From contig CAWJKE010000008.1 in the NCBI GenBank assembly GCA_963843455.1, forward strand, positions 124,001 to 188,000: 64,000 nucleotides of DNA, written 5' to 3'. The notes under the pieces are model-generated. The model was not told the origin of the DNA. It searched no databases and saw only the letters and a program-made list of their open reading frames with translations. The DNA comes from CAIQPS01 sp963843455. GTDB lineage: Bacteria; Actinomycetota; Thermoleophilia; RBG-16-64-13. The position numbers and the translations under genes are program-made. This document shows positions 8,519 to 16,661 of this stretch, one piece after another. Each line of letters starts with the position of its first letter. Positions within the stretch are counted from its first letter, which is position 1.

Positions 8519-10742
8519 GTGGTCGGACGACGAGGCCGCCGGGTTCGTGACCCGATACGGCCCCGAATGGGGAGAGCCTCTCGCCCTTCGCACGTATTCC
8601 TCGCGGCTGCTGGGCGCCGAGCCGGGCTTGGTGCTGCATGGCGGGGGCAACTCGTCGGTCAAGGCCTTCTGGAAGAACGTCCTCGGCGACGAAATCGAGA
8701 CGATCTTCGTAAAGGCCTCGGGCATCGACATGGCGACCATCGAACCGCGGGGGCACCCGGGCCTGGACCTGGGCTATCTGCGCAGGCTGCGGACCCTGGC
8801 TGCTCTGGACGACGCCGCCATGGTCGACCAACTTCGCACCCATCTGCTCCACGCCGACAGCCCCACTCCGTCTATCGAGGCGCTGGTGCACGCCTTCTTG
8901 CCGGCGGTGTTCATCGACCACACCCATGCGGATGCTGTGCTCCTGTTGACCAATCGCGAGGCGGGGCATATTGCTGTCGCCGAGGCCCTGGGCCCCGAGG
9001 TGATCGTGATCCCCTACGTGACGCCGGGGTTCAAACTCGCGCTGGCCGCCGCCGCGGCCCTGGAAGCGCAGACGGAGGCGCGGGCGATGGTCTGGGCGCA
9101 CCACGGCATTGTCACCTGGGGCGCTACGGCCAAAGCCTCGTACGAGACGATGATCGAACTGGTATCGCGGGCGGAGGAGTGGGCGGCGGCGCGCCGCGCG
9201 GCGCGCGCCACGCACCCGCTGGTGGCCGGCGCACCCGATGGAGCCCTCGCCGGCGGCGCGGACGAAGCTGTCACGCCCCGCTGCGACGAGATCGTGACAG
9301 AGGCACGGCCGTCGTCCGGACGTCTTCGGGCCGAGATCGTCCCCGTCGTCCGCGGACTGCTCGCAGGTCGGACGGACGACTGCGATAGGCCGTACGATCG
9401 CGTTGTCGTCCAGATCCTCGACGATCCAGATACTCTCGAGGCCCTTCTTGGCCCCACGGCGCGTGACACGCTGGTGACGCCGCCTCTGACCACCGATCAC
9501 CTCATCCGCACCAAGTCGGTGCCCCTTTGGATCGAAGGACTGCGGTACGACGGCCCGGCCCATCCGGCTGAGCGCATAGCGGCCGCGGTGGAGGCCTACT
9601 GCCAGGAGTATGAGGCCTACCTGGCCCGCCATTCGGCCGATCTGCCGGCGGGGGTCGAGACGTTCGATCCGCGCCCGCGGGTGGTCATGATCCCGGGACT
9701 GGGAGTCATCTGCGCGGGGCCCGACCTGGACGAAGCCATCACCACGCGGGACATCACCCGGCGCACGATAGCCGTCAAGACCGCCCTGGCCGCCGAGGGA
9801 GTGGAGTACCGGGGGCTTCCCGAAGACGAGCTCTTCCGCATGGAATACCGTACGCTGCAGCACGCGAAGCTGCGGAAGCGCACCTCCACCGCGGTCGGCG
9901 CCCCCAGCCTGTCGGGCGCCTTTCTCGATCCTGCGGCGCCGCTCCGCGGCGAGGTCGCGCTGGTCACCGGCGCCGCTGGCGCGATCGGCACCGGAATTTG
10001 CCAGGGGCTGCTCCAGGCCGGCGCTCTCGTGGCGGCTACGGACCTGCCGGGCAAGGCGCTCGATGCTCTGCTCGACGACCTGGGAACGGCATTCCCCGGG
10101 CGCATCCTGGGGGTTCCGCTGGATGTGACCGATCCGGATTCGGTGACCGCGGCTTTTGAGCGGGTGGTGCACATGTGGGGGGGGATCGACCTGGTCATTC
10201 CCAACGCGGGCATCGCGGCGGTGGCCCCGCTCATCGAACTCGATTTGGACCGCTATCGCGCGCTCGAGAGGGTGAACGCGGAGGGTACTCTTCTCCTGCT
10301 GGCCGAGGCGGCGCGCCTGTTCAAACGCCAGGGGACCGGGGGAGATATCGTCCTTCTCTCGACCAAGAACGTGTTCTCGCCGGGCGCCAACTTCGGCGCC
10401 TACAGTTCCACCAAGGCGGCCGCCCATCAGCTCGCCCGGATCGCGAGTCTGGAGTTCGCGGCGGACGACGTGCGGGTCAACATGGTGGCTCCGGATGCGG
10501 TCTTCGCTCATGGGACCTGCCGTTCCGGCCTGTGGGCGGAGGTCGGGCCCGATCGCATGAAGGCCCGCGGACTGGATGAAGCAGGCCTGGAAGCCTACTA
10601 TCAGAGCCGCAACCTGCTCAAGGCGCAGGTGACCACCGTCCACGTGGCGAATGCCGTACTCTTCTTCGCCACCAGGCAGACGCCGACGACGGGAGCAACC
10701 ATCCCAGTCGACGGAGGCTTGCCCGATTCCACGCCTCGGTAA
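8508..10742 (+). CDS. Bifunctional class II aldolase / short-chain dehydrogenase (RhaD-RhaE type)
   Basis: A 744-residue fusion. Residues 1 to about 450 are a class II (zinc) aldolase domain: HGGGNSSVKAF near 45 and FIDHTHADAVLLL near 140 carry metal-binding histidines, and a WAHHGIVTWG motif follows. Residues from about 480 to the end are an SDR: LVTGAAGAIGTGICQGL (NAD-binding Gly motif), NAGIAAVAPL, the catalytic YSSTK and TTGATIPVDGG. Known members are rhamnulose-1-phosphate aldolase/lactaldehyde dehydrogenase fusions, so it may cleave a ketose-1-phosphate to DHAP and an aldehyde and then oxidise the aldehyde. Translation is probably coupled to the preceding epimerase gene by overlap. Confidence 0.82.
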   Translation: MRSRWSDDEAAGFVTRYGPEWGEPLALRTYSSRLLGAEPGLVLHGGGNSSVKAFWKNVLGDEIETIFVKASGIDMATIEPRGHPGLDLGYLRRLRTLAALDDAAMVDQLRTHLLHADSPTPSIEALVHAFLPAVFIDHTHADAVLLLTNREAGHIAVAEALGPEVIVIPYVTPGFKLALAAAAALEAQTEARAMVWAHHGIVTWGATAKASYETMIELVSRAEEWAAARRAARATHPLVAGAPDGALAGGADEAVTPRCDEIVTEARPSSGRLRAEIVPVVRGLLAGRTDDCDRPYDRVVVQILDDPDTLEALLGPTARDTLVTPPLTTDHLIRTKSVPLWIEGLRYDGPAHPAERIAAAVEAYCQEYEAYLARHSADLPAGVETFDPRPRVVMIPGLGVICAGPDLDEAITTRDITRRTIAVKTALAAEGVEYRGLPEDELFRMEYRTLQHAKLRKRTSTAVGAPSLSGAFLDPAAPLRGEVALVTGAAGAIGTGICQGLLQAGALVAATDLPGKALDALLDDLGTAFPGRILGVPLDVTDPDSVTAAFERVVHMWGGIDLVIPNAGIAAVAPLIELDLDRYRALERVNAEGTLLLLAEAARLFKRQGTGGDIVLLSTKNVFSPGANFGAYSSTKAAAHQLARIASLEFAADDVRVNMVAPDAVFAHGTCRSGLWAEVGPDRMKARGLDEAGLEAYYQSRNLLKAQVTTVHVANAVLFFATRQTPTTGATIPVDGGLPDSTPR

Positions 10743-10752
10743 GGAGGAGGTC

Positions 10753-11823
10753 ATGCCCATCCCCACCGCACCGATCGACCTGCGAAGCGACACGGTCACC
10801 AGGCCCAGCGGGCCTATGCGGCGCGCCATGGCGGAGGCTCCCGTGGGGGACGACGTCTACCGCGAGGATCCCACGATCGAACGGCTCCAGGAGATGGTGG
10901 CCGGCATGCTGGGCAAGGAAGCGGCCCTTTTCGTGCCCTCGGGCACCATGAGCAACCAACTCTGTCTGCGCACGCTGACCCATATGGGCGATGAAGTCAT
11001 CGTCCACGAGGACGCCCACGTGTTGCACTACGAAGGGGGGTCCGCCGCCGCCCTGTCCGCTCTGCAACTCCGTCCGGTCCCCGGGCCCTTCGGCGTGCTC
11101 TCGCGGGAGGCCGTAGCCGCCACCATACGGCCCGCCGGCGAGCATTTCGCCCACACCGGGGCGCTGGAGATGGAGAACACGCACAATCGCTGCGGAGGGA
11201 CCATCTGGCCTCTGGAGGCCATGAAGGCCGTTTCCGCGGTCGCCCGGGAGCGGGGCATCAAGGTCCATCTCGACGGCGCCCGGCTGTGGAACGCGCACGT
11301 GGCCACCGGGGTATCGCTCGAGGACTACGCCGCTACCGCGGATTCGGTATCGGTGTGCTTCTCCAAGGGGCTCGGTGCGCCCGTGGGTTCGGCTCTGGCG
11401 GGTTCCTACGAGTTCGTAGAGAGGGCTCGAGACAACCGCAAACGCTTCGGAGGGGCCATGAGGCAGGCGGGCATCATAGCGGCGGGTGCCGTCTACGCGG
11501 TCGAGAACAACATGGATCGGCTGGTGGAGGACCACGAGAACGCAGCGACCCTCGCCTCGTATCTACTGCGGGTGCCCGGCCTGGAGATGACGCACCCCGT
11601 TCAGACCAATATCGTCATCGCCGACGTGTCCCGGCTCGGTGGGGCGGAAAGGGTCGTCGAGGCCCTGAAGGATCGGGGAGTGCTGTGCGGAGTGGCTTCG
11701 CCCACCCGGGTGCGCTTCGTGACGCACCTCGACGTGAGCGCCGAGGCCGTGAAGATGGCTGGAGAGATAGCGGCCCGGGTCTTGGCAGCCCTCGGGCCGG
11801 CGCCGGTCGGACCGGCCGGGTAG
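10753..11823 (+). CDS. ltaE: Low-specificity L-threonine aldolase
   Basis: A 356-residue PLP enzyme cleaving threonine/allo-threonine to glycine and acetaldehyde. It begins IDLRSDTVTRPSGPMRRAM, the diagnostic family start. Further motifs are GDDVYREDPT, FVPSGTMSNQL, the LENTHN-type segment (MENTHNRCGG), HLDGARLWNA (Asp bound to the PLP ring nitrogen) and SVCFSKGLGAPVGS with the Schiff-base lysine. The ATG at 10753 has a near-perfect GGAGGAGG site and follows the aldolase/dehydrogenase stop by 10 bp, so it is probably co-transcribed. An upstream in-frame start at 10651 lies inside the preceding gene and was rejected. Confidence 0.9.
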   Translation: MPIPTAPIDLRSDTVTRPSGPMRRAMAEAPVGDDVYREDPTIERLQEMVAGMLGKEAALFVPSGTMSNQLCLRTLTHMGDEVIVHEDAHVLHYEGGSAAALSALQLRPVPGPFGVLSREAVAATIRPAGEHFAHTGALEMENTHNRCGGTIWPLEAMKAVSAVARERGIKVHLDGARLWNAHVATGVSLEDYAATADSVSVCFSKGLGAPVGSALAGSYEFVERARDNRKRFGGAMRQAGIIAAGAVYAVENNMDRLVEDHENAATLASYLLRVPGLEMTHPVQTNIVIADVSRLGGAERVVEALKDRGVLCGVASPTRVRFVTHLDVSAEAVKMAGEIAARVLAALGPAPVGPAG

Positions 11824-11834
11824 CGGCGAACCGG

Positions 11835-12323
11835 ATGGGCGGCGACACAGGTGCGACCGGTCCCGCAGCCGATCCTCGAGCCCCCTACGCGCGGTTGGCC
11901 GTTGTCGGCCTGATCTGCCGCGGGGTCGGCGTCGATACCCGCTGGCTTCTCCTGCACCGCACTGAGCCCTTCGAGGCCTGGGACCCCCCGGGCGGCAGGA
12001 TGGAGGCGGTAGAGGATCTCGCCCAAGCGGTGCGCAGAGAAGTGATGGAAGAGACCGGGCTCGCCGTGGAGGTAGGGGGCCCCTGCTACGCGTTCCTGAC
12101 TTTCTACGAGGGCGAACGGTTGCTTGCGGTCAGCATGGCCTGCCGTCCGTCGAACGACCCGGAGTCCGTTCGCCTCGAGCCGGGCGGGGCCGCGAGTTGG
12201 CGCTGGGCGACGGCGGAAGAGTGGGAGCGACTGGCCGCCGCGGACCTGAGCTCGTGGGACCCGGTGGACGTGAAGAAGGCCACCAGGACGGTAGCCGCAC
12301 TATGGGAGGCGGAACGAGGATGA
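11835..12323 (+). CDS. NUDIX hydrolase
   Basis: A 162-residue protein with a complete Nudix box: a GGRMEAV start, then E, and REVMEETGL, exactly matching G-x5-E-x7-REUXEEXGU. Nudix enzymes hydrolyse nucleoside diphosphates linked to another moiety; the substrate here is unknown. The N-terminal segment ARLAVVGLICRG is the first beta strand of the fold, and the protein has no extra domain. The gene starts 12 bp after ltaE and its stop overlaps the next start (ATGA), so translation is coupled to the HD-domain gene. The same open frame extends 180 codons upstream inside ltaE but is antisense-like noise. Confidence 0.85.
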   Translation: MGGDTGATGPAADPRAPYARLAVVGLICRGVGVDTRWLLLHRTEPFEAWDPPGGRMEAVEDLAQAVRREVMEETGLAVEVGGPCYAFLTFYEGERLLAVSMACRPSNDPESVRLEPGGAASWRWATAEEWERLAAADLSSWDPVDVKKATRTVAALWEAERG

Positions 12324-12874
12324 CGCGAGACGAGGCGCTGGCCCTGGTCCGGGAGCGGGCGAGTAACCCCAACATGGTGAGCCACATGCTCGCGACCGAA
12401 GCCGTCATGGGCGCGCTGGCCCGCCGCCTCGGCCACGACGAGGTGCAGTGGCGGCTCGCCGGGCTGTTGCACGACCTCGACGCCGAACAGACCGCGGACA
12501 GGATGGTCATCCACGGGACGCTGACGGTGGCGTGGCTTCGGGAGGCCGGTCTGGAGGACGAGGAGGTCCTGCACGCGATCCTTGCTCACAACCCCGGCAA
12601 CGGATCGAATATCGAGACGTCGATGGACCGCGCGCTGTTCGCGTGCGACCCTCTGACCGGACTGGTGACGGCGGCCGCCCTCATCCGTCCCGAGAGGAAG
12701 TTGGACCTGGTGATGCTCAAGAGCATCAAGAAGAGGTTCCGCGAGCCTTCGTTCGCGAAGGGAGCCCGGAGGGAAGACATGCTTACCTGCTCTGAGTTGG
12801 GACTCGAGCTGGATGAGTTCCTGGAGATCGGCCTGGAGGCAATGAAGGAGGTCGCTGATGAGCTCGGACTCTGA
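12320..12874 (+). CDS. HD-domain metal-dependent phosphohydrolase
   Basis: A 184-residue single-domain HD protein. The pattern is a His in MVSHMLATEAVMGALA, then the HD doublet in LAGLLHDLD, HGTLTVAWL, and IDRALFACDPLTGLV as the distal Asp region. Proteins of this subgroup are short, cytoplasmic, and usually annotated only as predicted hydrolases acting on nucleotides or phosphate esters. The start at 12320 overlaps the Nudix stop and has a GAGG site. The 3' end overlaps the next gene by 17 bp. Confidence 0.8.
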   Translation: MTRDEALALVRERASNPNMVSHMLATEAVMGALARRLGHDEVQWRLAGLLHDLDAEQTADRMVIHGTLTVAWLREAGLEDEEVLHAILAHNPGNGSNIETSMDRALFACDPLTGLVTAAALIRPERKLDLVMLKSIKKRFREPSFAKGARREDMLTCSELGLELDEFLEIGLEAMKEVADELGL

Positions 12875-13100
12875 ACCGGTGCTGTTGGTTCGGCTGTACG
12901 ATCCGGTGGAGGCGGAGATCGTGGCGGCAAAGCTCCGCAGTTATGGCATAGAGGTGTACCTCAAACACGACGCGCTGTCGGTGGTCTATGGGCTGACCAT
13001 AGACGGGTGCGGACAGCAGGACATCATGGTGCGGGCGGAGGATCTGGACGAAGCCCGGGTGGCTCTGGAAGTCGGCGACGAGCCTGACGGCGCCGAGTAG
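12858..13100 (+). CDS. DUF2007 family small protein
   Basis: An 80-residue acidic protein with the DUF2007 (putative prokaryotic signal-transducing) pattern: PVLLVRLYDPVEAEIVAAKL followed by a GIEVYLKH strand and QDIMVRAEDLDEARVAL. Family members resemble a ferredoxin-like alpha/beta fold and are often found beside enzymes or as C-terminal domains. No catalytic residues are evident and the function is unknown. It overlaps the HD gene and precedes the asparaginase fusion by 6 bp. Confidence 0.7.
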   Translation: MSSDSEPVLLVRLYDPVEAEIVAAKLRSYGIEVYLKHDALSVVYGLTIDGCGQQDIMVRAEDLDEARVALEVGDEPDGAE

Positions 13101-13106
13101 GCGGCC

Positions 13107-14726
13107 GTGCAAAGGGGACCCTCGCAGCATCGTGAGCGGAGCAACGGGCCGGCACTGTCGGCCGCGGCCCTCGATCCCTGCTATGAGCCGCTGCTCGCCG
13201 TCGTGCGGGGGAGGGCCGTCGAGTCGATCCACCGAGGAGCCGTGGCTGTGGTGGACGCCGAAGGAGCGTTGGTCGGCGGGTTGGGCGACCCCTCGACCGA
13301 GGTGCTCCTCCGCTCGACCGCGAAGCCCTTCCAGGCAGCGGCCATCGTCGAGAGCGGAGCCGCGGAAGCTTTCTCTCTGAGTGACGAGGAGATTGCGGTC
13401 ATCGCCGCCTCTCACGCCGGCGCTCCCGAGCAAGTGGGGGTGGTGCTTGGGCTGCTGGCACGAGCCGGCGTGTCGAGTGACTCGCTTGTCTGCGGCCCCG
13501 TGGAGCACATGTGCTCGGGTAAGCACGCGGGGATGGTGCTGCTGGCGCGCCACCTCGGGGTCGCGGTCGAGGGCTACGAGCGCGAGGAACATCCGGTCCA
13601 GCAAGTGGTGGCCAGGTACGTCATGTCGTTGCTCGATGCCCGTCCTGGGCGGTCTCATCACCGGACGGACCCTTCGGCGATGCCCACCCCGGCGGGTGGT
13701 GGCCCCCCCTCCCGGACGCCCTTTGCCGGGAGGGATGGCTGTGGAGTGCCCGTCATCCGCACGACCCTTTGCGAGGGGGCCTGGCTGTACGCGGTGCTGG
13801 CCGCCGGTTCCACCCTCGCGCTGGCTCGGGTGCGCGACGCGATGCTGGCTCATCCCGCCCTGGTCGCCGGGGAGAGCTGCTTCGACACCCGATTGATGAG
13901 GGCGGCTCCGGGCCAGGTGGCGGCCAAAGGCGGAGCTGAAGGAGTCCAAGGCATAGGTCTACTCTCGCCCGGCGCAGTCCTACTGCGCGCGGTGGGCTGC
14001 GTGATCAAGGTGGAGGATGGGTCGGCTCGGCCTATCCCCCCGGTGGCGACGATGTTCCTACGATCGTGGGGGTCGGCGGAAGCTGTGGCGACGCTCGAAG
14101 GCGACTATCCCTCCTCACTGGTGGATGGCGCCGGGATAGAGGTGGGTCGCCTGGAAGTCCTTGTGGAGCACGCAAGTCTGCGATGGCGGGGAGACAGCCC
14201 GCCTCCCGGAACGAGTCAGGCCGGGCTGCGCCTATTCGGCGGCAAGGACGATCGCGTCACGGTATGTCGCGGGGACGAGAAAGACCTGCTCCGCTTTCTC
14301 CGCGACCAGTGGCCCTCCGTGGACGAGGAGAACTTCGGGTGCGCCGTCGAGTGGTCGGCCGAGCCATACGCTCTTGTGATCCGCCGGGAAAAGAAGATCA
14401 CCGCCGTCCTCAGGGGCCATTTCATCGGAGGGATCGCGTCGGTGGACGAACTCATGGTGGGGGAGGGATCGCGGGCCTCGGGTCTGGGCTCGCTCCTGCT
14501 TGGACGCTTCGAGGACGAGGCGCGCAGAAGGACCTGTTCGCAGGTAGTGTTGAGAGCGGTCAAGGGTAGCCCGGCGGAGGATTTCTATCGTCGGCGCGGT
14601 TATCATCGGGAATGCGTCCAGTACGGGTATGAGTTCGGGTTCGACTACGTCCGTCTGATCTGTGATGTCGATAAGGCGCTTGGAGTGGCCGGGGGTACAG
14701 CGGGGCAAGGGAAGGGGACGCGATGA
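13107..14726 (+). CDS. Asparaginase II family protein fused to a GNAT acetyltransferase
   Basis: A 539-residue two-domain protein. Residues from about 25 to 345 are L-asparaginase II-like: LAVVRGRAVESIHRGAVAVVD, LLRSTAKPFQA, the CGPVEHMCSGKHAGMVLLAR signature, DGCGVPVIRTTL and AKGGAEGVQGIGL. Residues from about 380 to 525 form a GNAT domain: VDELMVGEGSRASGLGSLLLGRF is the acetyl-CoA loop and EDFYRRRGYHRE the C-terminal motif. Between the two asparaginase halves lies a low-complexity Pro/Gly insert (residues about 180-208), encoded around a 9-bp hairpin. The start is GTG. Substrates are unproven: the first domain may deamidate asparagine and the second may acetylate an amino compound. Confidence 0.72.
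   Translation: MQRGPSQHRERSNGPALSAAALDPCYEPLLAVVRGRAVESIHRGAVAVVDAEGALVGGLGDPSTEVLLRSTAKPFQAAAIVESGAAEAFSLSDEEIAVIAASHAGAPEQVGVVLGLLARAGVSSDSLVCGPVEHMCSGKHAGMVLLARHLGVAVEGYEREEHPVQQVVARYVMSLLDARPGRSHHRTDPSAMPTPAGGGPPSRTPFAGRDGCGVPVIRTTLCEGAWLYAVLAAGSTLALARVRDAMLAHPALVAGESCFDTRLMRAAPGQVAAKGGAEGVQGIGLLSPGAVLLRAVGCVIKVEDGSARPIPPVATMFLRSWGSAEAVATLEGDYPSSLVDGAGIEVGRLEVLVEHASLRWRGDSPPPGTSQAGLRLFGGKDDRVTVCRGDEKDLLRFLRDQWPSVDEENFGCAVEWSAEPYALVIRREKKITAVLRGHFIGGIASVDELMVGEGSRASGLGSLLLGRFEDEARRRTCSQVVLRAVKGSPAEDFYRRRGYHRECVQYGYEFGFDYVRLICDVDKALGVAGGTAGQGKGTR
13707..13734 (+). repeat. Inverted repeat inside the asparaginase coding sequence
   Basis: CCCTCCCGG (13707-13715) and CCGGGAGGG (13726-13734) form a perfect 9-bp stem with a 10-nt loop. 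It falls in the low-complexity Pro/Gly segment that interrupts the asparaginase domain just before DGCGVPV, and looks like a small palindromic insertion kept in frame. Confidence 0.45.
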
Positions 14727-15730
14727 GTTCAGTCCTGGGAGTCGATGTGGGGGGCACCAAGGTGGCGGTGGGTCCTGTCGGCCGTGACGGGACGGAACTC
14801 GCTCCCACACTTGTCGAGTCGACCTGCACCGAGGACCAGGCCTCCTTTCTTACCGGGCTGGAAGCCAGTCTGCGGCGGGCGCTCGTGGCGTTCGAGCGCT
14901 TACAGCCCAAGGCGTTCGGCCTCGCCTGCGCCGGGACAATCGACTCCGCGCGGGGAATGGTCATCGCCTCGCCCAACCTGCCGCTGGTGGAGGTGCCGGT
15001 AGCGCTTGCCCTCGAGAAGGCGCTGGGGCTACCCGTGGTGCTCGAGAACGATGTGAACGCCGCCGTCCGAGCCGAAGCGACCATCGGGGCGGCCGCGGGT
15101 CTGCGCGATGTAGTCATGCTCACGTTGGGGACGGGCGTGGGTGGCGGCCTTTGGCTTGACGGCCACGTGTACAGGGGAGCGAACGGCGGAGCCGCGGAGC
15201 TGGGTCACATCATCGTGCGGGCCGGCGGGCTGCCCTGCCCATGCGGATCCCGTGGGTGTCTGGAGGTGTACACCTCGGGGCGAGCCCTGGTCCGATATGC
15301 CGCGGCCCGCGCGGGCGATCCCAAGTCCGACCCCTCCGGCGAGCTCACTGCGCTCCAGGAACAGGGCCGCCTCACCGGTGGGGCCGTGGCCCGCCTTGCC
15401 ATGGCCGGAGACAGGGCGGCGCTGGACGCGGTGGACGAGCTGGCGCACTGGCTTGGTGTCGGGTTGGTGAACATGACCAACGCCTTCGATCCGGAGATGA
15501 TCGTGGTCGGCGGAGGCGTCGGGGCGCTGGGCGAGTTGCTCCTGACTCCGGCGCGGGAATGGCTGCGGAAACTGGCCATTCCTCCCGGCCGCGACACTGT
15601 CCGAATAGCCGCCGCCAGGCTGGGGAACAGAGCCGGCCTGGTCGGCGGGGCCCTGATGGCTTGGCAGGCTCTGGGCGAGACGACTCTTGCCACGCCCGCG
15701 CGGGGCGCCGAAGGCTTCGGCGAGTCCTAG
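14723..15730 (+). CDS. glk: ROK family glucokinase
   Basis: A 335-residue sugar kinase. VLGVDVGGTKVAVG is the ATP phosphate-1 loop, VVLENDVNAAVRAE carries the catalytic Asp, LTLGTGVGGGLWLDG is phosphate-2, and ELGHIIVRAG followed by CPCGSRGCLEVYTSG is the ROK zinc-binding signature. It most likely phosphorylates glucose to glucose-6-phosphate, feeding pgi; other hexoses (N-acetylmannosamine type) are possible for ROK kinases. The ATG overlaps the stop of the preceding gene (ATGA), so translation is coupled. Confidence 0.85.
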   Translation: MSSVLGVDVGGTKVAVGPVGRDGTELAPTLVESTCTEDQASFLTGLEASLRRALVAFERLQPKAFGLACAGTIDSARGMVIASPNLPLVEVPVALALEKALGLPVVLENDVNAAVRAEATIGAAAGLRDVVMLTLGTGVGGGLWLDGHVYRGANGGAAELGHIIVRAGGLPCPCGSRGCLEVYTSGRALVRYAAARAGDPKSDPSGELTALQEQGRLTGGAVARLAMAGDRAALDAVDELAHWLGVGLVNMTNAFDPEMIVVGGGVGALGELLLTPAREWLRKLAIPPGRDTVRIAAARLGNRAGLVGGALMAWQALGETTLATPARGAEGFGES

Positions 15731-15752
15731 CGGCGGGTGCCGAGTCCCACCT

Positions 15753-16637
15753 ATGCTGTACGTCTGCCCCACGCCCATCGGCAATCTGGAAGACGTCACC
15801 CTGCGGGTGCTGGCGGTTCTGAAGAACGTCGAGCTGATCGCCTGTGAAGACACAAGGCACACCCGGATCTTGCTCGATCGCTACGGCATCACGGGCAGAC
15901 TGGTCAGTTTCCACGAGCACAACGAGGAACAGAGGCTCGGTGCGCTCCTGCCACTGTTGCGCGAAGGGAAGGACGTGGCGGTCGTCAGCGACGCAGGGAT
16001 GCCCGGTCTCTCCGATCCAGGCTTCACCCTGGTGCGGGCGTGCGCCGCCGAGGGCCTGCCGGTGACGGTGCTGCCCGGAGCAACGGCCGTGGCCACGGCT
16101 CTCGTCGCCTCCGGGTTGCCCGCCGACCGCTTCGCCTTCGTCGGGTTTCTCGCTCGGGGGGCGAACAAGCTGGTCGAGCAGATCGCGGCGTTCGACGATA
16201 CGGGAGCCGCGGTCGTGGCTTTCGAGGCGCCCCGCCGCCTGAGGGCGTCGCTGAAAGCGGTAGCATTGCGCTGGCCCGAACGCAGACTGGCGGTCTGCCG
16301 GGAGATGACCAAGCTGCACGAGCAGGTGATCCGCGGGACGGCCGACGAGGTGCGAGACACTCTACCGGAGCCGGTGCGCGGCGAGATCGTGCTGGTGCTC
16401 GAACCGGCCGGCAGGCCCTCACCCATGGCCGGGCGTGGAGCCCGCGGTGGCGCCGAACAAGCGGGGGCTGGGCTGAATGCCGGGGGTGACGACGGCATTC
16501 GGGCGGCGCTGCGGGAACTGCTGGACTGCGGTATAGGGACCAAGAAAGCGGCCGCGATCGTTGCCGGCATCACCGGGTTGCCGAGGCGGCACGTCTACGC
16601 CCTGGCGCTCGGCATCCGGGCCGACGGGGGCCGATAG
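15753..16637 (+). CDS. rsmI: 16S rRNA 2'-O-ribose C1402 methyltransferase RsmI
   Basis: A 294-residue tetrapyrrole-methylase-fold enzyme that methylates the ribose of C1402 in 16S rRNA using S-adenosylmethionine. LYVCPTPIGNLEDVTLRVL, IACEDTRHTRILL, SFHEHNEEQR, VVSDAGMPGLSDPG and VLPGATAVATALVASGLP are all diagnostic. The C-terminal segment GIGTKKAAAIVAGITGLPRR is the usual small helical domain. A Gly/Ala-rich linker separates the two. I chose ATG 15753 because the family starts at this LYVCPTP strand; the extra upstream codons are not conserved in type. Confidence 0.92.
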   Translation: MLYVCPTPIGNLEDVTLRVLAVLKNVELIACEDTRHTRILLDRYGITGRLVSFHEHNEEQRLGALLPLLREGKDVAVVSDAGMPGLSDPGFTLVRACAAEGLPVTVLPGATAVATALVASGLPADRFAFVGFLARGANKLVEQIAAFDDTGAAVVAFEAPRRLRASLKAVALRWPERRLAVCREMTKLHEQVIRGTADEVRDTLPEPVRGEIVLVLEPAGRPSPMAGRGARGGAEQAGAGLNAGGDDGIRAALRELLDCGIGTKKAAAIVAGITGLPRRHVYALALGIRADGGR

Positions 16638-16661
16638 GGCGTCTGCTAGAATAGCCCGGCC

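Noticed and set aside
8484..10829. 781-codon frame antisense to the aldolase/dehydrogenase fusion
   Set aside because: Composition is Arg/Gly/His-rich shadow sequence; the plus-strand gene has all catalytic motifs.
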